Assembly (NCBI RefSeq): GCF_037975445.1
Contig: NZ_CP150254.1
Location: forward strand, 2,788,001 to 2,852,000
Reading direction: 5' to 3'
DNA length: 64,000 bases
Origin: Peribacillus sp. FSL P2-0133
GTDB lineage: Bacteria > Bacillota > Bacilli > Bacillales > DSM-1321
Part shown: one piece after another, positions 55,462-63,966 of the stretch
How positions within the stretch are numbered: the first letter of the stretch is position 1
Layout of the letters: each line of letters starts with the position of its first letter
Made by a program: the position numbers and the translations under genes
The notes under the pieces: model-generated
The model's input: the letters and a program-made list of their open reading frames with translations, nothing else
Databases searched by the model: none
What the model was told of the DNA's origin: nothing

Positions 55462-56562
55462 TTATTTGAGTTTTTTCCCTAATTCAGGAGTAACCTCTTT
55501 CGCCCATCTGTCTGACACCTCGGCGCGGATTTCGGCAAACTTGGCGAAATCAGGTTTGAATGTTTTATCACTTGCTTTAAGGCCGATTGACTCTTCAAAT
55601 TTTTCTGGAATTTTCATTCCTTCTACCGTCGGATAAAATCCTTTTTCGGAAATTAACGCTTGCGCTTCTTCACTGATTACATAGTTGATGAATTCAAGGG
55701 CTTCTTTGCTATTAGGCGTATTTTTCACGAGACCAGCACTAAAAGCTTGAAGCGGTACGCCTTCTTTAGGTACGGCCATCTTAATGGGAATACCTGAAAC
55801 GGCTAGTTCGCCTATGGAATAACTTCCCATGACCGTTACGTCAGCAGCTCCCTGTTGGACAGCTGGCATCATTTGCGTTGAGTTTTTATAAAACGTATTG
55901 GAATAAGCTGCAAGATCTTTTGCTTTTTCAAGGCCTGGTTCCATGTCTTCCGTACTGCCGCCGTTTGAAATCGCCAGACCATTAAGGGTATTGAAACCCC
56001 AGTCATTCGTAATATCTGAAAATGCCGTTTTACCCTCGTAATCCGGTGAGACAAGATCATTCCATGATTCAATTGATTTTAACCCTTTCTTTTTAAAGGT
56101 TTCCGTATTATAAGCTGGTGCAATGACTAAACCGAATGCTGGCGCGGCAGCATTTTCAACCGGAATGAAACGTGAATCCACCGATTTCATATTGGGAACA
56201 TTGGACTCATCAATTGGTACGATCAGTTCCTTCTCCTTAGCTCGAATTACATCAACCGGTACAAAAAGAGCAACATCTATTTGCGGAGCGTTCTTCTGTA
56301 ATTCCACTTTGGATAGGATTTCACCTGATAAACCGGAAATATAATTAACAGTGATTCCCGTTTCTTCTTTGAACTTTGGTGCGATGACATCTCTGATGGC
56401 ACTTTCAATGACACCGCCATTACCAGCAATCGTTATTTTTTTCTCTCCTTTTTCACCTGCACCCGTTTGGACGGATTCCCCCGGTTTTTGCGGAGTAGGA
56501 TTACCACATCCCGCAAGAGCGATCAATACTATTATTGATAAAAGACTCAGCAGTTTTTTCAT
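55462..56562 (-). CDS. ABC transporter solute-binding lipoprotein
   Basis: This 366-residue extracellular binding protein is of the Fe/polyamine/phosphonate-type cluster (SBP family 1). The start MKKLLSLLSIIVLIALAGCG is a lipoprotein signal with lipobox LAGC. The mature part has TIAGNGGVIESAIRDVIAP, the interdomain IDVALFVPVDVIRAKE and AAPAFGLVIAPAYN. ATG 56562 is chosen because GGGAGG lies eight bases upstream. It lies 19 bp downstream of the TAXI gene. Candidate ligands include phosphonates and organic acids; nothing in the sequence fixes it. Confidence 0.88.
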   Translation of the reverse strand: MKKLLSLLSIIVLIALAGCGNPTPQKPGESVQTGAGEKGEKKITIAGNGGVIESAIRDVIAPKFKEETGITVNYISGLSGEILSKVELQKNAPQIDVALFVPVDVIRAKEKELIVPIDESNVPNMKSVDSRFIPVENAAAPAFGLVIAPAYNTETFKKKGLKSIESWNDLVSPDYEGKTAFSDITNDWGFNTLNGLAISNGGSTEDMEPGLEKAKDLAAYSNTFYKNSTQMMPAVQQGAADVTVMGSYSIGELAVSGIPIKMAVPKEGVPLQAFSAGLVKNTPNSKEALEFINYVISEEAQALISEKGFYPTVEGMKIPEKFEESIGLKASDKTFKPDFAKFAEIRAEVSDRWAKEVTPELGKKLK

Positions 56563-56581
56563 AGTCATTACCTCCCGTTTT

Positions 56582-57589
56582 TCATTGATCTCCAATAATT
56601 CCTTGTTCGTTAAAATAATTCATGGCCCCTTGATGAAAATCAAGGGGAACTTGTTTAGTTGCTTCATTTATTGAAATATCAAAAGCAGCTGGATGTGTAT
56701 GCTGTAGTTCAGGCAGATGTTCATATAATGTTTTCACAAGACTGTATGCATGAGGGTCAGACATTTCCTTGTAGGTTACCAGGACATTTTTAATTGAAAT
56801 CGTTTGGACATTTTTTTTCATTCCCCCGTATGTATCTCTGGGAATTTCATCATGAGTATAAACTCCATATTGTTTTTGAAGACCTTCAATGATGTCTCCC
56901 GGGATTGGAATAAAAGATAGTTCCGTCTGCTTGGATATGAAAGCGATTTCATTATTCGGGATTCCCGAAGAAAAGAAAGCTGCATCAATGGTACCATTTC
57001 GTAATGCTTCTGCAGATTGAGAAAAAGAAAGATAGGATAAATTCAATTGATCAGTCGGTAAATCAGATTCTAACAGTATCCGCTCTGCAATAAGCCTTGT
57101 ACCGCTTCCTGCCGTTCCCACACTAATGCGTTTACCAACTAAATCTTCTAAGGAATCAATATCATTTTGTTTAGTAGTAACAATTTGTACATAATTGGAA
57201 TATAGGGCCGTTAAAGCTCTTAACTTGGATTTATCCGTTTCAGGCAAATCCAGTACATCCACTGTGGTGAAACCAATTTCTGCACGATGGCGGCTAACCA
57301 ATTCAGTATTTTCGATGGAAGCCTGGGTTACCTGGGTACCTGACACAGTTCCATTATATTTTTCATACATATTTGATAATCTTTGACCTAATGAAAAATA
57401 AACTCCTGTCATATCTCCAGTTCCAATGATTAGCATCCTATTATTTAAGTCCTGTCCTTCAGAAGTTAGTTGACTCTGAATCAAGGTAGAAGCAGGTTTA
57501 GATATTTCCTGCTGCTCATTCATAAAAGAACATCCTGTCATGAAACAAAATAACAAAGCGACTTTTATAAAGAGTGCTCCATTCTTCAT
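56582..57589 (-). CDS. TAXI-family solute-binding lipoprotein
   Basis: This is a 335-residue protein. A lipoprotein signal (VALLFCFMTGCSF) precedes the TAXI domain: LIIGTGDMTGVYFSLGQRLS, VGKRISVGTAGSGTRLIAER, GTIDAAFFSSGIPNNEI and YLSF. TAXI proteins normally serve TRAP transporters, but no TRAP membrane subunit is encoded here. It lies between a two-component system and an ABC transporter and has a sigma-54-type promoter just upstream. It may act as an accessory ligand sensor for the kinase or a second binding protein. Start with AAAGGAGGGCCACA. Confidence 0.85.
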   Translation of the reverse strand: MKNGALFIKVALLFCFMTGCSFMNEQQEISKPASTLIQSQLTSEGQDLNNRMLIIGTGDMTGVYFSLGQRLSNMYEKYNGTVSGTQVTQASIENTELVSRHRAEIGFTTVDVLDLPETDKSKLRALTALYSNYVQIVTTKQNDIDSLEDLVGKRISVGTAGSGTRLIAERILLESDLPTDQLNLSYLSFSQSAEALRNGTIDAAFFSSGIPNNEIAFISKQTELSFIPIPGDIIEGLQKQYGVYTHDEIPRDTYGGMKKNVQTISIKNVLVTYKEMSDPHAYSLVKTLYEHLPELQHTHPAAFDISINEATKQVPLDFHQGAMNYFNEQGIIGDQ

Positions 57590-57617
57590 TGTGGCCCTCC
57601 TTTCTTATTGTATTTAG

Positions 57618-57636
57618 ATGCAAATACCATGCCAAG
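57618..57636 (-). promoter_or_regulatory. sigma-54 (SigL) -24/-12 promoter
   Basis: On the minus strand CTTGGCATGGTATTTGCAT fits the consensus TTGGCAC-N4/5-TTGC closely, with GG and GC separated by ten bases. It lies about 30 bp before the TAXI start codon. Confidence 0.85.
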
Positions 57637-57664
57637 TCGATTTTCTGCTTTAAAACGCAAATCC

Positions 57665-57738
57665 TGCCGATTTATTGCATGATATACAAGTATAAATCGG
57701 CAATTTTTGCCGGTTATCCAGAAAAAAATGCCGATTAA
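57665..57738 (-). promoter_or_regulatory. candidate enhancer (UAS) for the NtrC-type regulator
   Basis: TGCCGATTTAT (57665-57675) and ATAAATCGGCA (57692-57702) are perfect 11-bp inverted arms. Additional half-sites TTGCCGGTT (57707-57715) and ATGCCGATTAA (57729-57738) follow. They lie 30-110 bp upstream of the -24 element, the usual place for activator binding. Confidence 0.7.
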
Positions 57739-57751
57739 CACGTTGAACCTT

Positions 57752-59128
57752 TTATTCTCCTTTTGAAATGAGCTTGATTTTATCACGCAGGCTTCTTTCA
57801 GAAATTTTTAGGATTTGAGCTGTTTTTTGCCGATGGTTTTTACAGTATTGAAGAGTGGCCGTTATGACTTTTTCTTCTATCTCTTTCATGGATATGCCAA
57901 TTGGGATTTTGAAACTATTAAAATCGTCGTCATTGCCATCCGGGTGGAGAATGAACTTCTGCTCTTGAACATATTGCGGCAAGTCGGTATCCTCCATTTT
58001 TTTCGAGTTTGATAGGGCGACAGCATATTCTATAACGTTACCAAGCTCACGGACATTCCCAGGGTAATGATAATCCAGTAAAATCCGACGTGCGGCTGCC
58101 GAGAAAGTCTTATCTTCTCGATTCATATCCTTAGCGTGCTTTTTTATGAAATAATCCATAAGGATCGGTAAATCTTCTTTTCTATCTCTGAGAGGCGGCA
58201 TCGAGATGGGAATGACATTTAGCCTGAAATACAAATCCTCCCTAAATTCCCCTTCCATCACCATTTGTTCCAAGTTTTTATTTGCTGCACTTATAATACG
58301 GACATCCAATGAGATTTTTGTATTGGACCCCAGAGGCGTCACTTCCCTTTCCTGCAATACTCGTAATAATTTGGCTTGAAGAGGAAGGGGCATTTCACTA
58401 ATTTCATCGAGAAAAAGGATGCCTCCATTAGCCGCAACGAATTTCCCTTCCTTCCTCTGTGTTGCACCGGAAAATGCTCCCTTCTCATAACCGAACAACT
58501 CAGATTCCAGTAGCATCTCAGGAATTGCTGCACAATTGACAATCTGCATTGGATTGTTTTTCCTTCTTCCTAGCGTATGGATGTTTCGGGCTACAAGCTC
58601 CTTTCCAGTACCACTTTCACCCGTGATAAGAACACTGGAATCAATATCTTTCACTCTTTCGATCATTGAGAAAATACGCTGCATCGCCTTGCTGTTACCA
58701 AGGAAGTTACCAAATCCCTTTTGAATCTCCAATTCTTCATGTAATGTCTCCAATTGATTGGACATCTGTTTGAATTCGGCTGCCCTCATCAAGAGCAAAG
58801 AAAGTTCTTCAATATTAATTGGCTTTTCAATATAGTAGTAGGCCCCCTTTTTTATGGCCTCGATGGAAGTTTCAATGGATGAATAGGCAGTCATCATGAT
58901 GACTGTTACGTTAGGTGCTATTTGTTTGATTTTCGGCAGGACATCAAGTCCACTTTTATTTCCTATTCTCAAATCAAGTAACACAATATCAAAAGCCTGA
59001 TTGTCGATCTTCCGGAGCCCCTCATCCGGGTCAGTAGTTGTCACGACCTGATAAGAATCTTCCAATGCAAAGCTAAGAGCGGTGCAAATAGCAGGTTCAT
59101 CATCAATCACCAATACATGCATTTTCAT
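57752..59128 (-). CDS. NtrC-family response regulator (sigma-54 activator)
   Basis: This is a 458-residue regulator. The receiver domain is at 1-120 with the phospho-acceptor in DIVLLDLRIGNKSG. The AAA+ domain has ITGESGTGKELVARNIHT, the sigma-54 loop as GAFSGA instead of GAFTGA, and GGILFLDEISEMP. The C-terminal Fis-type helix-turn-helix is TAQILKISERSLRDKIK. It is cotranscribed with the sensor kinase 24 bp upstream, and the likely target is the -24/-12 promoter directly downstream of it. Confidence 0.9.
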   Translation of the reverse strand: MKMHVLVIDDEPAICTALSFALEDSYQVVTTTDPDEGLRKIDNQAFDIVLLDLRIGNKSGLDVLPKIKQIAPNVTVIMMTAYSSIETSIEAIKKGAYYYIEKPINIEELSLLLMRAAEFKQMSNQLETLHEELEIQKGFGNFLGNSKAMQRIFSMIERVKDIDSSVLITGESGTGKELVARNIHTLGRRKNNPMQIVNCAAIPEMLLESELFGYEKGAFSGATQRKEGKFVAANGGILFLDEISEMPLPLQAKLLRVLQEREVTPLGSNTKISLDVRIISAANKNLEQMVMEGEFREDLYFRLNVIPISMPPLRDRKEDLPILMDYFIKKHAKDMNREDKTFSAAARRILLDYHYPGNVRELGNVIEYAVALSNSKKMEDTDLPQYVQEQKFILHPDGNDDDFNSFKIPIGISMKEIEEKVITATLQYCKNHRQKTAQILKISERSLRDKIKLISKGE

Positions 59129-59152
59129 ATTACTCCTCCTCTTTCCAGGATT

Positions 59153-61132
59153 CTATTCGATATATAAAGGTAGTGAAATGGTGAATTTCGTACCTGAATT
59201 AGGATAACTTTTCACATGGATATCTCCGTTATTTTCTTTAATTAACCTATACGATAACGTTAGTCCCAAACCGACGCCCTTTTCTTTATTTGTGAAAAAA
59301 GGCTCGAAAATATGGTTCAGTTCCTCCTGTTTCATCCCTTTTCCAGTATCGGATATAGTAATCCGGCCTGTCTTTTCGTTCTCTTTATCAATGGTGATTT
59401 TAATGGTCTTTTCCTTTGTTTCTTCAACGGCATGAATCGAATTCAACACCAAGTTAAGAAGTACTTGTTGAATTTGTTGTAAGTCTATATAAAAAATAAG
59501 GTCCTCCTCAATCGTCTGCTCGAAATTTATTTGTTTTTTTCCCATTGTCACTTTATGAAAAGCAAGTAATGATATAAGTTCATAAGCGCGGCAATTTGTA
59601 ATATTTGGCGGACGCGGACGTGCATATTCAATTAAATCAGTAACAATCGCATTCAAACGGTTAACTTCAGTAGGCAAGTGCTCCATTAGAACTTGTCGGA
59701 ATTGAGGGTTATCATATTTACTTGGAAGTAAATCAATGAATGTTTTAATCGATGTCAAAGGATTCCTTATTTCATGTGCGACACCTGCAACTAGTTGACC
59801 AAGAGCGTGCAGCTTTTCTTGTGTGACCAATTTTTTCTCCAATGTTTTCTTTTCCGTCTCATCATTCATGGAAAGTAAGTATCCGGTTTGTATATCTTCA
59901 GAGTTGAACATCTTATGCATCGAATATGAAATCACCTTCTGTTCATTTTCCTCATCAAATACCAAGATTCGAAAAGAACCCGTACGATTATTCTCATTTT
60001 GTTCTTGATGTAAAGCCCCGAAATTCCTCATTAATTGTGAATGATTCATAAAATTCAGAATCATTTCCTTGGAAATGTTAAGAATTTCTGATGCCTTTGC
60101 ATTGCAGCTGGTAATCATGAAATCGAGATCGAATGTAATGATTCCATGATTGATATTGTTTAAGATTTGATCTTTGAACGCTTCAGCATTAGCAATGTTT
60201 TGCCGTTGTTTCTCCAAATCCTTATTTAATAAATGTAATTTTAACGTCTGGTTATGAACGGATTTTTTTAGCTTTTGATTCCATATGTAGATGATTAGAA
60301 GGATAAGGGCCACGGCAGTTAGAATTATGATCAACCAGAATATGAATTGCTCCAGCCTGGCAATTTTTTGATTGGATTGTGGCATGACCCATTTATCGAT
60401 TATCCCATTGATATTTCGGTTGGCTTTAAGTTCTGTGAGTGTATTATCCATCATGAAAAGAAGCGATTGATTCCCTTTTTTCACTGCAATCGTATAATCC
60501 GCTGGTTCAATGACTTCATTGAGAATGATGTAATTCTTTTCTTGGCGGAACTTTTTCAAATAGAAATCTGCAGTCCATTTGTTTCCGATGAATACATCTG
60601 CACGGTTGTTCAATAATGTTAAAATACCCGAGTATTGATTTGAAACGGTCGTTAAATTTGTATTCCTCATATTGAGAAATGTACTGATTACTGGAGTGTT
60701 TTGGTCAAGGACAACATGTGAATCACGTAGATCCGTTAACGTATGAATATCCTGTTTCCTATTACTAGGAATGATAATTGATTGGGACATTGTAAAATAG
60801 GATTGAGTGAAATCAAGTTGGTTATCTTTTTCGGTATTATAGGTACTTCCAACAATTGCATCAATTGTTCCATTACTTAAAGCTTTTTCGGCTTCTTCCA
60901 TTCTCATCGGAATATATTTGAAATCCACGCCATTAAATTTTGCTATTTCCTCCATTAAATCAATATTGATGCCTGTCAGCTCACCAGCTTCATTTTCAAA
61001 TGAAAATGGAGGAAGAGCACTTTCCCCAGCAATTATAAAGGTTTTTTGTTCAGCATAAACAGCGGGAGACCAAAGCGTTTGAACAAAGACTATCAAGCAA
61101 AATATACTTATTATAAACAGCTGCTTTTTAAT
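59153..61132 (-). CDS. hybrid sensor histidine kinase with periplasmic binding domain
   Basis: The domains in order are a signal peptide, an extracellular SBP_bac_3 domain (about 30-240, SALPPFSFENEAGELTGINI, EKALSNGTIDAIVGSTYN), one membrane segment (FWLIIILTAVALILLIIYIW), a coiled coil, a PAS domain, HisKA (VAHEIRNPLTSIKTF) and HATPase (GKGMKQEELNHIFEPFF). ATT 61132 is the best start: GGAGGAGGG lies six bases before, and from there a typical signal peptide KKQLFIISIFCLIVFVQ runs in frame. A TTG at 61096 would leave no basic region. It probably senses an amino or organic acid. Confidence 0.85.
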   Translation of the reverse strand: MKKQLFIISIFCLIVFVQTLWSPAVYAEQKTFIIAGESALPPFSFENEAGELTGINIDLMEEIAKFNGVDFKYIPMRMEEAEKALSNGTIDAIVGSTYNTEKDNQLDFTQSYFTMSQSIIIPSNRKQDIHTLTDLRDSHVVLDQNTPVISTFLNMRNTNLTTVSNQYSGILTLLNNRADVFIGNKWTADFYLKKFRQEKNYIILNEVIEPADYTIAVKKGNQSLLFMMDNTLTELKANRNINGIIDKWVMPQSNQKIARLEQFIFWLIIILTAVALILLIIYIWNQKLKKSVHNQTLKLHLLNKDLEKQRQNIANAEAFKDQILNNINHGIITFDLDFMITSCNAKASEILNISKEMILNFMNHSQLMRNFGALHQEQNENNRTGSFRILVFDEENEQKVISYSMHKMFNSEDIQTGYLLSMNDETEKKTLEKKLVTQEKLHALGQLVAGVAHEIRNPLTSIKTFIDLLPSKYDNPQFRQVLMEHLPTEVNRLNAIVTDLIEYARPRPPNITNCRAYELISLLAFHKVTMGKKQINFEQTIEEDLIFYIDLQQIQQVLLNLVLNSIHAVEETKEKTIKITIDKENEKTGRITISDTGKGMKQEELNHIFEPFFTNKEKGVGLGLTLSYRLIKENNGDIHVKSYPNSGTKFTISLPLYIE

Positions 61133-61305
61133 TAAGAGCCCTCCTCCTATGTCAAAATCCTGCAGTTAATATTCCTCGGCTAAAAACATCATGATAATAT
61201 ACTTCTCCAATTAGGACTTGAACCCTTTAAATTCTTAGTATAATCTGACACAATCTAACAATAACCTACAAAAAGGTATGTGATTCTATCAAACGAAATA
61301 AATAT

Positions 61306-61330
61306 AAACCCAGCAACCTTTGCCGGGTTT
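61306..61330. terminator. hairpin terminator
   Basis: AAACCCAGCAA and TTGCCGGGTTT pair with mismatched central bases, followed by TAGATTAGG on plus and TATATTT on minus. Confidence 0.55.
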
Positions 61331-61385
61331 TAGATTAGGAATAGACTTCTAATTTTTATGAAATCAGAAAAAGATTCAGTTTACC

Positions 61386-61533
61386 TAAAAAGGAGCCAGT
61401 TGATTTCCGAAATCCGCTCCCTATCCGCCGACTGTATGCCAAGCCTCATCATAGCAAGCGCCTGTGTGGTCTCGGCTAGCCAGTTATTTGGCAGGAGTGT
61501 CGCAAATTTCTTCAATTTAATAAGGGTTTCTTC
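61386..61533 (-). repeat. Bacillus dispersed repeat, copy 1
   Basis: CGAAATCCGCTCCCTATCCG, CCGACTGTATGCCAAGCCTC, TAGCCAGTTATTTGGC then AGTGTCGCAAATTTCTTCAA aligns along about 140 bp with 63829-63966. The pattern (CGCxTTCCGCxGACxGTCxGCxAAGCCTCCTCG) is a family common in Bacillus intergenic DNA. The minus-strand open frame over it is a shadow. Confidence 0.75.
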
Positions 61534-61669
61534 CATATAAAATAAATAACATGAAGGATAACGAAGTTTTCTTTTATAAACATGGTTCGGGATTAAACCA
61601 TCGGGAACCTCCAGACATTGCCAAATGTAAAGAAACGCCATTTTCTTAAATCGAAATTCCAGAATTAAG

Positions 61670-61702
61670 AGCCCAATTTACTGAGAAATTAGGCTTTTTT
61701 AT
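61670..61702 (+). terminator. hairpin terminator
   Basis: AGCCCAATTT and AAATTAGGCT with TTTTTTATT downstream. The gene it served is not apparent. Confidence 0.6.
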
Positions 61703-61789
61703 TACTCCATAGAAGCGCCCTATAATGGATTTACACATTATTTTTATTAGGTGGTTTTGTTGGAGTTCATTATAAACACCCTTTAATTC

Positions 61790-61834
61790 AAAAAAGCGTA
61801 CCTTTCAATAAAAGCCAAAGGGTACACTTTTTTG
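61790..61834 (+). terminator. hairpin terminator
   Basis: AAAAAAGCGTACCTTT and AAAGGGTACACTTTTTT pair almost fully. No gene ends directly before it; the stretch 61335-61996 has no supported gene apart from the repeat. Confidence 0.6.
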
Positions 61835-61996
61835 TGTATTTTTCTTTTCTTAGCTGGAATGCGTAAGCCTGTTGTACGGTAGTAGTTTGCATATACTCTA
61901 CGTATCACTTTTGTTTTTTACCAGTAGGTTATTTGGATGAACGCAGGTAGAGGAAATATCTTGAAACTTGATTAATTTATTTTCTCATCGAATATA

Positions 61997-62590
61997 CTAA
62001 TCATTTAATCCCTTTCCATAGAGAATTTTCTTCATACATTTTTCAACCCTTGACTCTCGAGTTTTGGATTGTTTGGGTTGTGAAAAATGAAGAATGTACG
62101 CTCTTTGCCGTCCCGGGGTCAATGCCTCAAAAGCTGTTTTCAAGGATGGAATTTCATTGAATTTTTTTTGAAGTTCTTCAGGAATTATGAATTCTGTATT
62201 TTTTTTATAATTCACTTCCAAACCGGCTTTTTCAACTTCAATGGCTTCATGGATATAGGCTTTCAGAATGGTTTCCGTTGCAACTATTTCTTGAACATTG
62301 GTGAAGCGAATCTGGCGCGCCCCCTGTACATTCTCCGTTTGTTGGATTAGAATCCCATGGGCATCCTTTAACAAGGCACCTTTGTGAAACAGGAGCGCAC
62401 AATATTCTTTAAATCCATGTATTAAAACTATGTTTTTATTCTCAAACGTGTAACAAGGATGCATCCACTTAAATTCTTCGGTCAACTCACAGTCAAGAAC
62501 GATATTTCTCAACGTCTCATATTCTTCTTTCCACTTTTTAGCTTTACTTATAAATTCATCAACTTTAGGATTCATTCTACTATTTGTCAT
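61997..62590 (-). CDS. ydeI: YdeI/OmpD-associated family protein
   Basis: This is a 197-residue protein. The DUF1801-like front has NPKVDEFISKAKKWKEEYET and WMHPCYTFENKNIVLIHGFK. The C-terminal YdeI part has FIIPEELQKKFNE and ALTPGRQRAYILHFSQPKQS then KTRESRVEKCM, which is diagnostic. It is a small cytoplasmic protein of unknown biochemical role. ATG 62590 follows GAGGAGTGTTCCGTG. It lies 80 bp downstream of the ArsR-SRPBCC gene, possibly in one transcript. Confidence 0.85.
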   Translation of the reverse strand: MTNSRMNPKVDEFISKAKKWKEEYETLRNIVLDCELTEEFKWMHPCYTFENKNIVLIHGFKEYCALLFHKGALLKDAHGILIQQTENVQGARQIRFTNVQEIVATETILKAYIHEAIEVEKAGLEVNYKKNTEFIIPEELQKKFNEIPSLKTAFEALTPGRQRAYILHFSQPKQSKTRESRVEKCMKKILYGKGLND

Positions 62591-62672
62591 CACGGAACAC
62601 TCCTCTTTCCGAGCAGTTTGCTTTTTCCTATCTGTTAGCTAAATACTAAAAAACAAGTTCGGAAGTTTGGTC

Positions 62673-63392
62673 TTACATTTCCTCTAACACTTTTTTTAGA
62701 TCTTCGCCCATTCTCGCCCAACCAAATTTCGCACCATTGAACGCTTGATCTTCTTTTTCGAATCCTGTTTGTTCAAGATGTAAGTAGGTTGTTCCATCCT
62801 CGTACTTTAATGTCCATGTGACTGTAGTGTTTATCCCGCCACCTACCCAAGTGTAAGATAACTTATAAGGCTCCTCCATTTCAAGAACTTCGGAATCAAT
62901 AATTAAATTCCACTGTTCATTCCGGAACTGAAATTTATGCCCGACGACAGGTTTAAAATCATTAGCCATTACCCATTTTGCAAGAGTATTTGCATCTGTT
63001 AAGGCGAGCCATACCTTCTCGATCGGGCTCTTAAAATTAAAATCTTGTGATACTGTTAAAGTCATTTTTTGTTCCTCCTGTAATATTTGGTTTAAAAGTA
63101 ACATTCTTTCACTCCAGAATCTCTTGTAAAACGATACCCAATCCTCAATTTCTTTCAACGGGGCAGCATTCAGCCGATAACGCGTTTCCCTACCGACCTT
63201 TCTGCTGATTACGAGACCAGCCTCCTTAAGGATTGCCAAATGCTTTGAAACCGCAGTACGACCCATTTCAAAATGAACGGACATCCCATTGAGTGGCAAT
63301 TCTTCCACGTCCGCCAACAAACGTAGCAATTTACGTCTTGTTGGGTCAGCGATGGCTACATAAATATCACGCTCTTGATTTTTCTCGTTCAA
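62673..63392 (-). CDS. ArsR-family regulator fused to SRPBCC (AHSA1) domain
   Basis: This is a 239-residue protein. Residues 1-100 form an ArsR-type winged helix (YVAIADPTRRKLLRLLADVE, MGRTAVSKHLAILKEAGLVI, GRETRYRLNAAPL). Residues about 108-239 form an AHSA1-like START-fold pocket (NFKSPIEKVWLALTDANTLA, YTWVGGGINTTVTWTLKYED, GWARMGEDLKKVLEEM). The two are usually separate adjacent genes, so one polypeptide can sense a hydrophobic ligand and bind DNA. TTG 63392 is used for its GGGGGGGT site. Two identical-core palindromes overlap its promoter, indicating autoregulation. Confidence 0.85.
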   Translation of the reverse strand: MNEKNQERDIYVAIADPTRRKLLRLLADVEELPLNGMSVHFEMGRTAVSKHLAILKEAGLVISRKVGRETRYRLNAAPLKEIEDWVSFYKRFWSERMLLLNQILQEEQKMTLTVSQDFNFKSPIEKVWLALTDANTLAKWVMANDFKPVVGHKFQFRNEQWNLIIDSEVLEMEEPYKLSYTWVGGGINTTVTWTLKYEDGTTYLHLEQTGFEKEDQAFNGAKFGWARMGEDLKKVLEEM

Positions 63393-63414
63393 AATCACCC
63401 CCCCTTTTTAATAG

Positions 63415-63430
63415 GACACTAATTGGTGTC
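63415..63430 (-). promoter_or_regulatory. operator 2 of the ArsR-SRPBCC gene
   Basis: GACACTAATTGGTGTC, a palindrome just downstream of the -10 box. Confidence 0.7.
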
Positions 63431-63432
63431 TT

Positions 63433-63462
63433 ATTATATGACACCAACTGGTGTCCTGTCAA
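63433..63462 (-). promoter_or_regulatory. consensus promoter with operator in the spacer
   Basis: On the minus strand TTGACA (63462-63457) and TATAAT (63438-63433) are 18 bp apart. The spacer is filled by the palindrome GACACCAACTGGTGTC (63440-63455). Confidence 0.85.
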
Positions 63463-63540
63463 TTTTATTATTGACATCACATTATTTGTTTTATTCACCC
63501 ATCATTAAGCTTATAGATTCCTTCTTTATTATTTGTTCAA

Positions 63541-63765
63541 TAGATTACTTGAGATTTGAACGCTGATATTGTGATACTTGAAAATGAGGCACTTTTTGAT
63601 AGTAGGAAATCGAGAGGTATGGGTGATACTGAAAAATTATTGGAGGACCAATTTTTAACTCTGCTTTCATATGTGGCTGAGCAAGAACATAAAAAAATAA
63701 GCAAACGACAGGCTGAAGGAATTGAAGTGGCAAAGAATGACGGCGTGATATGTATGAATGAATAA
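63541..63765 (+). pseudogene. serine-recombinase (resolvase) fragment
   Basis: NADIVILENEALFDSRKSRG, then DTEKLLEDQFLTLLSYVAEQ and HKKISKRQAEGIEVAK is the middle part of a small resolvase (dimer helix and neighbouring region). The N-terminal catalytic Ser and the C-terminal DNA-binding helices are missing. It is a mobile-element relic. Confidence 0.7.
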
Positions 63766-63828
63766 TGACTTCATTAAAGTATATGAAAATGAAAATAAAC
63801 GATAAGATTTTACAAACCCCAAAAATAG

Positions 63829-63966
63829 TTCCAGCTTCTTTTCAGAAATCCGCTTCCTTTCCGCAGACTGTCTGCCAAGCCTCCTCGCCGTAAGCTTCTC
63901 TGGGGTCCCGAATAGCCAGTTCTTCGGCCGAAGTGTCGCAAATTTATTCAACCCAATAAGGATTAC
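63829..63966 (-). repeat. Bacillus dispersed repeat, copy 2
   Basis: CAGAAATCCGCTTCCTTTCC, GCAGACTGTCTGCCAAGCCT, CCTCGCCG and AAGTGTCGCAAATTTATTCA match copy 1 at 61386-61533 in the same orientation, and agree more closely with the family pattern. Confidence 0.75.

Noticed and set aside
57586..57786. 66-aa frame before the TAXI gene
   Set aside because: It lies on the sigma-54 promoter and enhancer region; no ribosome site or homology.
61381..61641. 86-aa minus-strand frame with similarity to one at 63667-63978
   Set aside because: The shared sequence comes from a dispersed DNA repeat in both places, not from a protein family; neither has a ribosome site.
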